This document shows, one piece after another, positions 37,139 to 45,057 of a stretch of DNA of 64,000 bases (positions are counted from its first letter, which is position 1; every line of letters begins with the position of its first letter). The notes beneath the pieces were generated by a model. The model was given only the letters and a program-made list of their open reading frames with translations, did no database searches and had not been told where the DNA came from. Position numbers and translations under genes: made by a program. This DNA comes from Flavobacteriaceae bacterium UBA7302 (GTDB taxonomy: Bacteria > Bacteroidota > Bacteroidia > Flavobacteriales > Flavobacteriaceae): the NCBI GenBank assembly GCA_002471825.1, contig DKQS01000001.1:359897-423896 (forward strand). Direction: 5' to 3'.

Positions 37139-38674
37139 ATGCTCGTGAAAATTTATGGCTCAGCCGTTTTCGGCATTGAAGCCACTACCATTACTATTGA
37201 GGTAAATATTGATAAAGGGATTGGTTACCATTTGGTAGGATTGCCAGACAATGCGGTACGGGAAAGTTCGTATCGCATTACCGCCGCACTTCAAAACAAC
37301 TCCTACAAGGTACCTGGAAAGAAAATTATTATCAACATGGCACCTGCCGATGTTCGCAAAGAAGGTGCGTCTTATGACCTTCCCATAGCCATTGGTATAT
37401 TGGCGGCTTCTAATCAAATAGAATCACCCAATATTGAAAACTACATCATTATGGGCGAACTATCCTTAGACGGAAGCTTACAACCGATCAAAGGAGCTTT
37501 ACCCATCGCCATAAAAGCCCGTGAAGAAGGCTTTACGCATTTGATTATACCAAAAGAAAACGCCTTGGAGGCCGCTATTGTTGACAAATTAGAAGTACTT
37601 GGTGTAGATAGTATTTCTGAGGTCATTGATCATTTTAATGGAGTCAAATCAATTGAACCCACCATCGTTGATACCAGGGCTGAGTTTTACAAGAACCTCG
37701 AGTTTCCCGAATTTGATTTCGCCGACGTAAAAGGACAAGAATCCATCAAACGCTGTATGGAAATCGCTGCCGCTGGCGGACATAATATCATCTTAATTGG
37801 TCCTCCTGGAGCAGGAAAAACCATGTTGGCCAAACGTCTGCCGTCCATCCTGCCTCCAATGACCTTGCATGAGGCTTTGGAAACTACTAAGATTCATTCG
37901 GTAGTTGGGAAAATAAAGAGTTCCGGACTCATGGTACAACGCCCTTTTCGGAGTCCGCATCATACGATATCGGACGTCGCGTTGGTTGGCGGCGGACAAT
38001 ACCCACAACCCGGTGAAATCTCCCTAGCCCATAACGGAGTATTGTTCTTGGACGAATTGCCCGAATTCAAACGTAGCGTATTGGAAGTAATGCGTCAACC
38101 TCTCGAAGACCGAGAGGTCACCATTTCAAGAGCGCGATTTACCATTACCTACCCGAGTTCTTTTATGTTGGTGGCCAGTATGAATCCGAGTCCCTCTGGA
38201 TTTTTTAATGACGGTAACAATGCCCTCGGAAGTTCTCAGGCCGAAATGCAACGGTATTTGGGTAAAATCTCTGGTCCATTGTTAGATCGTATTGATATTC
38301 ATATTGAGGTTACTCCTGTCCCTTTTGAAAAACTTTCGGAAGAGCGCAAAGGCGAATCGAGTGTTGAAATTCGGAAACGGGTCACCAAAGCCAGAGAAAT
38401 CCAATCCAAACGATTTAAAGACTTTGAACATTTACATTACAACGCTCAAATGCAGGTCAAACAGATTCGGGAGTATTGTAAGTTGTCGGAGGAAAGTATG
38501 GCTTTGCTTAAAAATGCCATGGACAAACTCAATTTGTCTGCTCGGGCTTATGATCGAATTTTAAAAGTTTCCAGAACCATTGCCGATCTAGACAGTGAAA
38601 AGGATATTTTACCAAATCACATAGCAGAAGCCATTCAGTACCGAAGTTTGGACAGAGAGGGCTGGTTGGGGTAG
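37139..38674 (+). CDS. comM: YifB/ComM family Mg-chelatase-like AAA+ ATPase
   Basis: 511 residues, full length. The N-terminal Lon-protease-like domain starts with GIEATTITIEVNI and has NMAPADVRKEGASYDLPIA; the AAA+ core has Walker A GPPGAGKTMLAK and Walker B FLDELPEF, then a C-terminal Mg-chelatase domain. ComM-type helicases aid branch migration in natural transformation. It follows ppc by 32 bp; a hairpin overlaps its start codon (see findings). Confidence 0.93.
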   Translation: MLVKIYGSAVFGIEATTITIEVNIDKGIGYHLVGLPDNAVRESSYRITAALQNNSYKVPGKKIIINMAPADVRKEGASYDLPIAIGILAASNQIESPNIENYIIMGELSLDGSLQPIKGALPIAIKAREEGFTHLIIPKENALEAAIVDKLEVLGVDSISEVIDHFNGVKSIEPTIVDTRAEFYKNLEFPEFDFADVKGQESIKRCMEIAAAGGHNIILIGPPGAGKTMLAKRLPSILPPMTLHEALETTKIHSVVGKIKSSGLMVQRPFRSPHHTISDVALVGGGQYPQPGEISLAHNGVLFLDELPEFKRSVLEVMRQPLEDREVTISRARFTITYPSSFMLVASMNPSPSGFFNDGNNALGSSQAEMQRYLGKISGPLLDRIDIHIEVTPVPFEKLSEERKGESSVEIRKRVTKAREIQSKRFKDFEHLHYNAQMQVKQIREYCKLSEESMALLKNAMDKLNLSARAYDRILKVSRTIADLDSEKDILPNHIAEAIQYRSLDREGWLG

Positions 38675-39076
38675 TTAGAAGCAATCCCCTTTTTTAGGCC
38701 AACTAGATTTAGGTTCGTCAATCATGTTAAAATAAGAGACGCTTACCCCGCTCACCTTGGCCTTGTTACCGAAGGCAAGGGTTAATTCGAAGTAGCCCTT
38801 TTGCTTTAATTTACTAGTCATATCCTGACGTTTGGCTTTTCGCTCTCCGTTCAGAGAATAACAGATCAAGACTCCATACACACCAAAAGACTTCTCATAT
38901 TTGGACTCGTCTTTGCCCACGTTTTTCATTCGCGCTAAAGGTTCAATTTTAATCTTGGTCGATCCTGTATTGCTTTTGTACAATTTGTACTGGGCAAACT
39001 TTACAATTTTTTGAGCATGCGTTTGACTAGGCATACAAAAACAAAAAAGAAAGGCTGCGATAATAAAAAGTCTCAT
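38675..39076 (-). CDS. exported protein of unknown function
   Basis: 133 residues from the chosen ATG, with a hydrophobic signal sequence ending near THAQ (residue 22 of this form). The mature part is rich in Lys/Ser with short strands (KLYKSNTGSTKIKIEPL, KQKGYFELTLAF) and ends in KKGDCF. An extension to 39103 is open but adds MRKQLFPFT ahead of a good signal peptide, so the internal Met is preferred. It is convergent with comM with no gap. No family recognised. Confidence 0.6.
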   Translation of the reverse strand: MRLFIIAAFLFCFCMPSQTHAQKIVKFAQYKLYKSNTGSTKIKIEPLARMKNVGKDESKYEKSFGVYGVLICYSLNGERKAKRQDMTSKLKQKGYFELTLAFGNKAKVSGVSVSYFNMIDEPKSSWPKKGDCF

Positions 39077-39183
39077 AGTGAAAGGAAATAATTGCTTTCT
39101 CAAATATAAAAAAAAGACTTATGACAATTATCATTTGAAATCTTTTATGGTAAAACTAACTTGAAGAGATAAAATCTTCGGTT

Positions 39184-39570
39184 ATGGATGCAACTGTTTT
39201 TTTACTCAAATTCTGGGGTTGGTATTGTGTGATTTTCTTTTTCATTTTGAGCTTTAATCCGAGACGAATCAAGCAAATTGTAGACGATCTTCAGGATCAG
39301 AAGTTCACCATTTTAATCGCTTTCTTAGCGATTATCATCGGATTGCTTAATATTCTTTTCCACAACATCTGGGAAGCCAACATTAGCTTGGTGGTAACCT
39401 TATTTGGTTGGATCGCCTTATTGAAGGGAATTATGTTGTTCACCTTCCCTCAAACGACCACTAAAAAGATTACAAAACTGAACATCAAGTTTGTGCAAGC
39501 CATGTACATTTTTGTTTTTTTAATTGGTGTGATTCTATTGAATGAAGCGTACGGAATTGTTCCCTTTTAA
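39184..39570 (+). CDS. integral membrane protein, unknown function
   Basis: 128 residues with four predicted membrane helices (about 5-25, 42-60, 68-86, 106-124) and one basic cytoplasmic loop (NPRRIKQIVDDLQDQK). I do not recognise the family. It stands alone and is convergent with the DASS transporter, 3 bp apart. A solute or scaffold role cannot be inferred. Confidence 0.7.
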   Translation: MDATVFLLKFWGWYCVIFFFILSFNPRRIKQIVDDLQDQKFTILIAFLAIIIGLLNILFHNIWEANISLVVTLFGWIALLKGIMLFTFPQTTTKKITKLNIKFVQAMYIFVFLIGVILLNEAYGIVPF

Positions 39571-39573
39571 TCC

Positions 39574-41004
39574 TTAAAAGAAATAGGGAATAATAAACTG
39601 ATAGAAGAAAATCAACAAGATTACCGCAATGCAATTGAGCACAATTCCGGCTCTTGCCATTTGATTCACCTTGACATATCCACTGGCAAATACAATGGCA
39701 TTGGGTGGCGTTGCCATGGGTAACATAAAAGCACAGCTACTCGCCATGGTTACTGGAATCAATAAATACAACATGGGTATGCCCAATCCGATAGCAATAC
39801 CTGCCACCACTGGTGCCAATACAGCCACCAAGGCCACATTACTCATCAATTCGGTCATAAAGAGCATCAACACAATCAGCAAGGAAACAGTAAGGAAAAC
39901 TGGAAAATTACCGTCTTTGATTACTTGAGTAATGGCATCCACCAAACCGCTGGAAGCCATTCCTTTGGCCAAGGCCAAACCTCCACCAAAAAGCAGAAGA
40001 ATTCCCCAAGCTAATTTTGAGGTATCTGACCATTCGAGAATAAAGGAACCCTTTTTTACATTCAAGGGAATGGCGAATAATGATACGGCACCAAAAACAC
40101 TAATAATAGTATCCGTCAATTTGAGTCCAGGAAATACATTATTAATAATCGTACGGGTAATCCACAGCGAAACGGTGATTCCGAAGATGGTCAAAACCCG
40201 TCGTTCTTCCTTCGATAGCTTCCCCAATTTTTTTAGCTCGGTCTGAATCAGATTTGCGGATGAAGAAAACTGAATATGGTTGCATGGAAACATCCATTTT
40301 ACCAACACAAAATAGCAGAAAGACACCAACATGATGCTAAAGGGCAAGCCCATACTCATCCATTTAACAAAGGAAATTTCAGTATTGTATTCGTTTTCTA
40401 ACAAACCGATCAACACCGAATTTGGAGGGGTTCCAATCACTGTTGCGATGCCTCCAGCATTTGCAGAAAAAGCAATTCCTAACATAATACTCAAAGCGAA
40501 ATTACGGTCTCCCTTGGTGAATCCGTCCTCGTCATCAATCAATAATTTAATCACCGAAATGGCTATGGGCAACATCACCACAGTACTGGCGGTGTTGCTA
40601 ATCCACATGCTCATAAAAGCCGTGGCAATCATGAATCCGAGTACCACACGATTGGGTGTTGTACCCGTAAAATTGATGATGGTGAGGGCAATTCTTCGAT
40701 GGAGATTCACCTTTTCCAAAGCCAAGGCTAACACAAATCCTCCGAAGAAAAGGAAGATAATGGGACTCCCATAATTGGCGCCTACATCGCCGGGCTGCAT
40801 GATTCCCAACAAAGGAAACAATATCAAGGGTAACAGGGCGGTTACTGCAATATGAACGGCTTCGGTAATCCACCAAACCACCATCCAAATAGCCACTCCG
40901 ATAACCTTATCACCCAATTCAGAAACCAATTGAAATGGCAACAATAAAACGATTAAAAACAGTAACGGACCTAAGAGTAATCCGACTTTTTTAGAAGTAG
41001 GCAT
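39574..41004 (-). CDS. DASS/SLC13 family sodium:anion symporter
   Basis: 476 residues with about 11-12 hydrophobic helices. The first substrate/sodium motif SNTAST is intact; the second appears as MTELMSNVAL where other members have SNT. GTPPNSVLIG, ATPPNAIVFASG and LFGGGLALAKGM are further family segments. It should import dicarboxylates or sulfate with sodium across the inner membrane. It sits downstream of ahcY on the same strand but a terminator separates them. Substrate is not resolvable. Confidence 0.85.
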   Translation of the reverse strand: MPTSKKVGLLLGPLLFLIVLLLPFQLVSELGDKVIGVAIWMVVWWITEAVHIAVTALLPLILFPLLGIMQPGDVGANYGSPIIFLFFGGFVLALALEKVNLHRRIALTIINFTGTTPNRVVLGFMIATAFMSMWISNTASTVVMLPIAISVIKLLIDDEDGFTKGDRNFALSIMLGIAFSANAGGIATVIGTPPNSVLIGLLENEYNTEISFVKWMSMGLPFSIMLVSFCYFVLVKWMFPCNHIQFSSSANLIQTELKKLGKLSKEERRVLTIFGITVSLWITRTIINNVFPGLKLTDTIISVFGAVSLFAIPLNVKKGSFILEWSDTSKLAWGILLLFGGGLALAKGMASSGLVDAITQVIKDGNFPVFLTVSLLIVLMLFMTELMSNVALVAVLAPVVAGIAIGLGIPMLYLLIPVTMASSCAFMLPMATPPNAIVFASGYVKVNQMARAGIVLNCIAVILLIFFYQFIIPYFF

Positions 41005-41033
41005 ATGTTGATTTAAAGCCTAAAAATAAAAAA

Positions 41034-41053
41034 ACCTCTCAAACATGAGAGGT
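41034..41053 (-). terminator. terminator after ahcY
   Basis: A 7-bp stem, ACCTCTC (41034-41040) with GAGAGGT (41047-41053), 6-nt loop. Reading the minus strand the stem is followed by seven T and then ATTTTTA, a typical intrinsic terminator for ahcY. Confidence 0.85.
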
Positions 41054-41112
41054 CTCTTTTAATCTTATCTAAAAAATCTTAATACGGAATTCTAAAATCC
41101 AAATCAAGAATA

Positions 41113-42420
41113 TTAGTATCTATAGTGTTCTGGTTTGAATGGTCCTTCCACAGTAACGCCAATATAATCGGCCTGATCTTTACGTAATTCAGTTAGTTCA
41201 ACACCAATTTTCGCCAAGTGCAACTTCGCTACTTTTTCATCCAAATGCTTTGGTAAGGTATACACCTTATTTTCATAACTATCAACGTTGTTCCACAATT
41301 CGATTTGTGCCAACGTTTGGTTGGTGAACGAATTTGACATTACAAAACTTGGGTGACCTGTAGCACATCCTAAGTTTACCAAACGACCTTCAGCAAGTAA
41401 AATGATGTCGTTTCCGTTGATGTTGTACTTATCAACCTGTGGCTTGATTTCAACCTTTTCGCTATTGTTATTCAACCATGCAACATCGATCTCATTATCA
41501 AAGTGGCCAATATTACAAACAATGGTCTTGTCTTTCATTGCTTCAAAATGCTCAGCTCTCACGATGTCTTTGTTTCCGGTAGTTGTGATGACCACATCCG
41601 CATTTCCGACAACAGTTTCCAAACGCTTCACTTCGAATCCGTCCATAGCAGCTTGCAAGGCACAAATTGGATCGATTTCTGTTACGGTCACAATAGAACC
41701 AGCTCCCTTGAATGAAGCAGCAGTTCCTTTACCAACGTCACCATATCCACAAACCACAACTCTCTTTCCAGCCAACATCACATCCGTAGCTCTACGAATA
41801 GCATCTACTGCAGATTCTTTACATCCGTATTTGTTATCAAATTTTGATTTGGTAACCGAGTCATTTACATTGATGGCAGGCATTGGTAAAGTTCCGTTTT
41901 TCATGCGCTCGTACAAACGGTGAACTCCGGTTGTCGTCTCTTCAGACAATCCGTTGATTCCGTCTACCAACTCAGGATAGTTATCGAATACCATATTGGT
42001 TAAATCACCACCGTCATCTAAAATCATGTTCAACGGTTTGCGATCTTCACCAAAGAATAAAGTCTGCTCGATACACCAGTCAAATTCTTGCTCGTTCATC
42101 CCCTTCCAAGCATACACAGGGATACCAGCTGCTGCAATTGCGGCTGCTGCCTGATCTTGGGTAGAGAAAATATTACAAGAACTCCAGGTTACCTCAGCAC
42201 CCAATGCAATTAAAGTTTCAATTAAAACTGCAGTTTGAATGGTCATGTGCAAACATCCAGCAATTCTTGCCCCTTTCAAAGGCTGAGAATCCTTATACTC
42301 TTCTCTTAATGCCATTAATCCTGGCATTTCAGCTTCGGCCAATTCGATTTCTTTTCTTCCCCATTCAGCCAAAGAAATGTCTTTCACTTTGTAAGGAACG
42401 TATGCAGTTTTTGTGCTCAT
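41113..42420 (-). CDS. ahcY: adenosylhomocysteinase
   Basis: 435 residues. NAD-binding [17 protein letters not shown] and the catalytic region [25 protein letters not shown] with its Lys/Asp, and [13 protein letters not shown] are present. It hydrolyses S-adenosylhomocysteine to adenosine and homocysteine in the methyl cycle; homocysteine could feed the trans-sulfuration enzyme coded at 1869. [14 protein letters not shown] is chosen as start; an 11-codon extension to 42453 would run into the -7 promoter element at 42451-42458. Confidence 0.96.
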   Translation of the reverse strand: MSTKTAYVPYKVKDISLAEWGRKEIELAEAEMPGLMALREEYKDSQPLKGARIAGCLHMTIQTAVLIETLIALGAEVTWSSCNIFSTQDQAAAAIAAAGIPVYAWKGMNEQEFDWCIEQTLFFGEDRKPLNMILDDGGDLTNMVFDNYPELVDGINGLSEETTTGVHRLYERMKNGTLPMPAINVNDSVTKSKFDNKYGCKESAVDAIRRATDVMLAGKRVVVCGYGDVGKGTAASFKGAGSIVTVTEIDPICALQAAMDGFEVKRLETVVGNADVVITTTGNKDIVRAEHFEAMKDKTIVCNIGHFDNEIDVAWLNNNSEKVEIKPQVDKYNINGNDIILLAEGRLVNLGCATGHPSFVMSNSFTNQTLAQIELWNNVDSYENKVYTLPKHLDEKVAKLHLAKIGVELTELRKDQADYIGVTVEGPFKPEHYRY

Positions 42421-42450
42421 TTTCTTATCTTTATTGTTTAAATCGGTCTG

Positions 42451-42458
42451 CAAATTTA
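42451..42458 (-). promoter_or_regulatory. -7 promoter element (TAAATTTG) of ahcY
   Basis: On the minus strand TAAATTTG matches TAnnTTTG and is followed by GC, as in other promoters here. It lies 30 bp upstream of the ahcY ATG and rules out the longer start. A -33 TTTG at the right distance is not seen. Confidence 0.55.
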
Positions 42459-42479
42459 CAACTTCCTTTTTATTTCGAT

Positions 42480-43109
42480 ATGCCTTTATTCAAAACAATT
42501 CGAGTTAATGATTTCACAAAAGTCTGTATCTGGAAGATTGAGGAATCCCTTGAAGAACTTCATACGAATATCAGCCTAAACCAAAGAAGTCTCGATCGAT
42601 TGGAGGCCATGAAATCGGAGATTCATCAGAAAGGGTTCTTAAGCATCCGCCATTTGTTAGCACATGAAGGGTACAGCGATGCTGATTTGCACTATGACGA
42701 ATTCGGGAAACCACATTTGAAAGATGGGAATTTCATTTCGATTACCCATTCTGGCCACTACACGGGCATTATTATTTCTCAAAAAGCTCCGGTCGGAATT
42801 GACATTGAAAAACAGCGTGAAAAGATATTGCGAATTGCACATAAGTTTACACCCTTGGAGGAATACCGAACCATTGCCAATACCGATGCACTCATTCGTA
42901 AGTTGACCATCGTATGGGGCGGAAAAGAAAGTCTTTACAAGATTTATGGAAAGAAAAAATTATTATTCTTACATCACATCTACATCGAAGACTTTGCATT
43001 TGCAGATGAAAAAACTACTGGAGAGATTCGATTTGAAGGAGAATTCGATAATTACGACATTCATTTTCTAGAATTTGATGATTATACTTGCGTATATGCC
43101 TTTCAATAA
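42480..43109 (+). CDS. 4'-phosphopantetheinyl transferase superfamily protein
   Basis: 209 residues. The signature pair is VGIDIEKQ (magnesium-binding Asp/Glu) and [12 protein letters not shown] (WxxKEAxxK). The length points to the Sfp-type double-domain form, which loads phosphopantetheine onto carrier proteins. Start ATG 42480 gives [11 protein letters not shown], reasonable for the family; longer forms extend through the ahcY coding region and are rejected. The stop overlaps the next start as TAATG. It is the first gene of the 42.5-44.7 kb set. Confidence 0.85.
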   Translation: MPLFKTIRVNDFTKVCIWKIEESLEELHTNISLNQRSLDRLEAMKSEIHQKGFLSIRHLLAHEGYSDADLHYDEFGKPHLKDGNFISITHSGHYTGIIISQKAPVGIDIEKQREKILRIAHKFTPLEEYRTIANTDALIRKLTIVWGGKESLYKIYGKKKLLFLHHIYIEDFAFADEKTTGEIRFEGEFDNYDIHFLEFDDYTCVYAFQ

Positions 43110-43750
43110 TGATACTTGCACTCAGAATGACTGAGATCCTAGATTTTTTTATTGATGCTTATCGCGAAACTTCAACACTCTTTATTGTTTTAGAAGCCAT
43201 CGCTTTTTTCTTCGGAATTGCCTCCGTTTGGTATGCGAAGAAGGAGAATATTTTGGTGTATCCTACCGGATTGATTGCCACCACCATCACGGTATATTTA
43301 CTGTACAAGGCGAATTATTTCGGCGACATGATGATGAACTTCTACTATTCCATCATGAGTATCTACGGATGGTGGAACTGGTCTCGAAAGAAAGGAGCCG
43401 AATATGTGGTTCCCATTTCAAGAACAAATACCAAAGAGAAACTGATTGGTTTTGGTCTTTTTGTCATGACCATGTGCATTACCTATGCAGTGTATAAATT
43501 TTTTGATTACGAAATTGAAACCGTTAACTACATAGACATCTTTACATCGGGTATTTTCTTTACCGCTATGTGGTACATGGCAACGAAGAAAATTGAAAAT
43601 TGGACGCTATGGATTTTTGCTGATATCATTACCGTTCCGTTGTATGCCTATCGCGGATTGGGTATGTTGTCCTTACAATACCTTATCTTTACAATTCTAG
43701 CCATTCAAGGCTATTTAGCATGGAAAAAAAGCTTAGACAAGAACCTCTAA
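43109..43750 (+). CDS. pnuC: PnuC-family vitamin transporter (nicotinamide riboside or thiamine)
   Basis: About 213 residues with seven membrane helices. SVWYAKKENILVYPTG and the FYYSIMSIYGWWNWSRKK segment with its Trp/Tyr-rich motif are typical of PnuC, which takes up nicotinamide riboside by facilitated diffusion; PnuT members of the same family carry thiamine. ATG 43109 overlaps the preceding stop; MTEILDFF at 43127 is an alternative start. A NadR-like kinase gene overlaps its end, and a TPP-riboswitch receptor lies 1 kb downstream, so both substrates are possible. Confidence 0.85.
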   Translation: MILALRMTEILDFFIDAYRETSTLFIVLEAIAFFFGIASVWYAKKENILVYPTGLIATTITVYLLYKANYFGDMMMNFYYSIMSIYGWWNWSRKKGAEYVVPISRTNTKEKLIGFGLFVMTMCITYAVYKFFDYEIETVNYIDIFTSGIFFTAMWYMATKKIENWTLWIFADIITVPLYAYRGLGMLSLQYLIFTILAIQGYLAWKKSLDKNL

Positions 43751-44322
43751 ATATCGTTCGCATCGCCTTATTCGGACCCGAATCAACAGGAAAGACCACA
43801 TTATCCAAACAATTGGCCCACCATTATGAAACGGTTTGGGTACGTGAATATGCTCGTGAATACTTACAAAACAAATGGAACAATGCGCGTAAAACTTGCG
43901 AGTTAGAGGATATCTTGCCCATCGCATTGGGTCAAATAGCACTTGAGAACAAATGGTCTAAAAAGGCGGATAAGGTATTGATTTGTGATACAGACCTACT
44001 GGAAACCATGGTATATTCAGAGCAATTTTACAATGGATTTGCCGATCAGAAACTAAGAGATGCTGCCGCGGATAATTCTTATGATTTATATCTTCTCACT
44101 TACATCGATACGCCCTGGGAAGCCGATGATTTGCGAGACCGCCCTGAGCAGCGCCTAGAAATGTTCCATGCTTTTGAAAAGGCCTTGAAAGATTTTAACA
44201 AGCCTTACCTGACGCTAAAGGGAAATAAGCAAAAACGATTGTCTACAGCCATTGAGGTCATTGACAACATCATTGCATCCAAAGAAAACCTCTATTCGTA
44301 TTCTGATAATCTCGAAGAGTAA
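43720..44322 (+). CDS. NadR-like P-loop kinase
   Basis: 200 residues. P-loop GPESTGKT (19-26), LICDTDLLETMVY and DLRDRPEQRLEMFHAFEKAL are features of the ribosylnicotinamide-kinase domain of NadR. The N-terminal nucleotidyltransferase and HTH domains of enterobacterial NadR are absent, so it is a single-domain kinase. It would trap riboside imported by the overlapping pnuC product as a phosphate; by context it might act on thiamine instead. It overlaps pnuC by 31 bases. Confidence 0.8.
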   Translation: MEKKLRQEPLNIVRIALFGPESTGKTTLSKQLAHHYETVWVREYAREYLQNKWNNARKTCELEDILPIALGQIALENKWSKKADKVLICDTDLLETMVYSEQFYNGFADQKLRDAAADNSYDLYLLTYIDTPWEADDLRDRPEQRLEMFHAFEKALKDFNKPYLTLKGNKQKRLSTAIEVIDNIIASKENLYSYSDNLEE

Positions 44323-44324
44323 CT

Positions 44325-44729
44325 ATGAATATTGACATCCTGCTTCAAGAATTGCAATTCAAGGCCATCCGAAGTTCAGGTTCTGGCGGACAGCATGTGA
44401 ATAAGGTGTCGTCTAAAGTCGAATTGACCTTTGATTTAGAGAATTCACTTGGATTATCTGAACGAGAAAAGGTCTTACTCAAACAACGGCTAGCATCTCG
44501 ATTGACCAATGAACATATCCTCATTCTTCAAGCTGGAACTACCCGATCACAGCACCGCAACAAGCAGTTGGTTATAGGGCGATTTTTGTCCTTGATCAAG
44601 GACAATCTTAAGACCAAAAAGAAACGAAAGGCCACGAGACCCACCCGAGCCTCTGTCACCAAACGATTGGATACGAAGCAACGGAATTCCGTAAAAAAAC
44701 AACTCCGCAAAAAGCCCAGATTGGATTAA
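44325..44729 (+). CDS. arfB: ArfB-like peptidyl-tRNA hydrolase (RF1-type GGQ protein)
   Basis: 134 residues. The GGQ motif (21-23) in SSGSGGQHVNKVSSKVEL and a basic C-terminal tail (KKKRKATRPTRASVTKR, KKQLRKKP) match ArfB/YaeJ, which frees ribosomes stalled without a stop codon by entering the empty mRNA channel with its tail. It starts two bases after the NadR-like stop, ending that operon before the riboswitch. Confidence 0.9.
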   Translation: MNIDILLQELQFKAIRSSGSGGQHVNKVSSKVELTFDLENSLGLSEREKVLLKQRLASRLTNEHILILQAGTTRSQHRNKQLVIGRFLSLIKDNLKTKKKRKATRPTRASVTKRLDTKQRNSVKKQLRKKPRLD

Positions 44730-44748
44730 TTTATTGAGAGAAACTCCT

Positions 44749-44756
44749 TATTTTTG
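44749..44756 (+). promoter_or_regulatory. -7 promoter element (TATTTTTG) before the TPP riboswitch
   Basis: TATTTTTG matches TAnnTTTG and is followed by CACC. Predicted transcription start is about 44760-44762, exactly where the P1 stem of the riboswitch begins (GTTCTC at 44761). A -33 TTG is at 12 or 25 bp, so spacing is not ideal. Confidence 0.6.
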
Positions 44757-44760
44757 CACC

Positions 44761-44946
44761 GTTCTCAAAAAGGGGTGCTTTGCTAGTGTTGAATTTTGAG
44801 TTATTAGTTCTGAGTGAAGACCGCAACTAACGACTAAAAACTAAAGACTAAAAACTAACAGGGCTGAGATCATACCCATAGAACCTAGAACAGGTAATGC
44901 TGTTTAGGGATTACGAGCGTAAAGAGAACATCCAGTGGATGTTTTC
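44761..44946 (+). promoter_or_regulatory. TPP (THI-element) riboswitch with extended P3 arm
   Basis: The conserved TPP aptamer elements appear in order: GGGGTGC (44772-44778), GGGCTGAGA (44861-44869), TACCC (44873-44877), GAACCT (44881-44886), CAGGTAATGCTG (44891-44902) and TAGGGA (44905-44910). P1 closes by GTTCTC (44761-44766) with GAGAAC (44924-44929). The P3 region (44779-44860) is much enlarged and holds five 7-bp repeats at 44825-44859. A hairpin 44924-44946 shares the 3' strand of P1 and may be the expression platform. It is upstream of the TonB receptor and should repress it when thiamine pyrophosphate is high. Confidence 0.93.
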
Positions 44947-45057
44947 CGCGAGTAGCCAAAAATGCAAAGCTTTTTTGATTTCCTCCAAAACGCTCTAACT
45001 AACATTAATTATTACAAGAATAATTGCCTCTTTTTATTCGTTTTAAATTTCTTTAAA

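Noticed and set aside
40331..40774. 147-codon open frame on the plus strand
   Set aside because: Antisense to the DASS transporter; hydrophobic pattern arises from the reverse complement of membrane helices.
41402..41923. 173-codon open frame on the plus strand
   Set aside because: Antisense to ahcY, a well-conserved gene; the product is Ser/Thr-rich with no recognisable motif.
44962..45057. N-terminal extension of the TonB receptor from ATG 44962
   Set aside because: Would put 32 non-signal residues before a standard signal peptide; ATG 45058 is the natural start and leaves the riboswitch leader untranslated.
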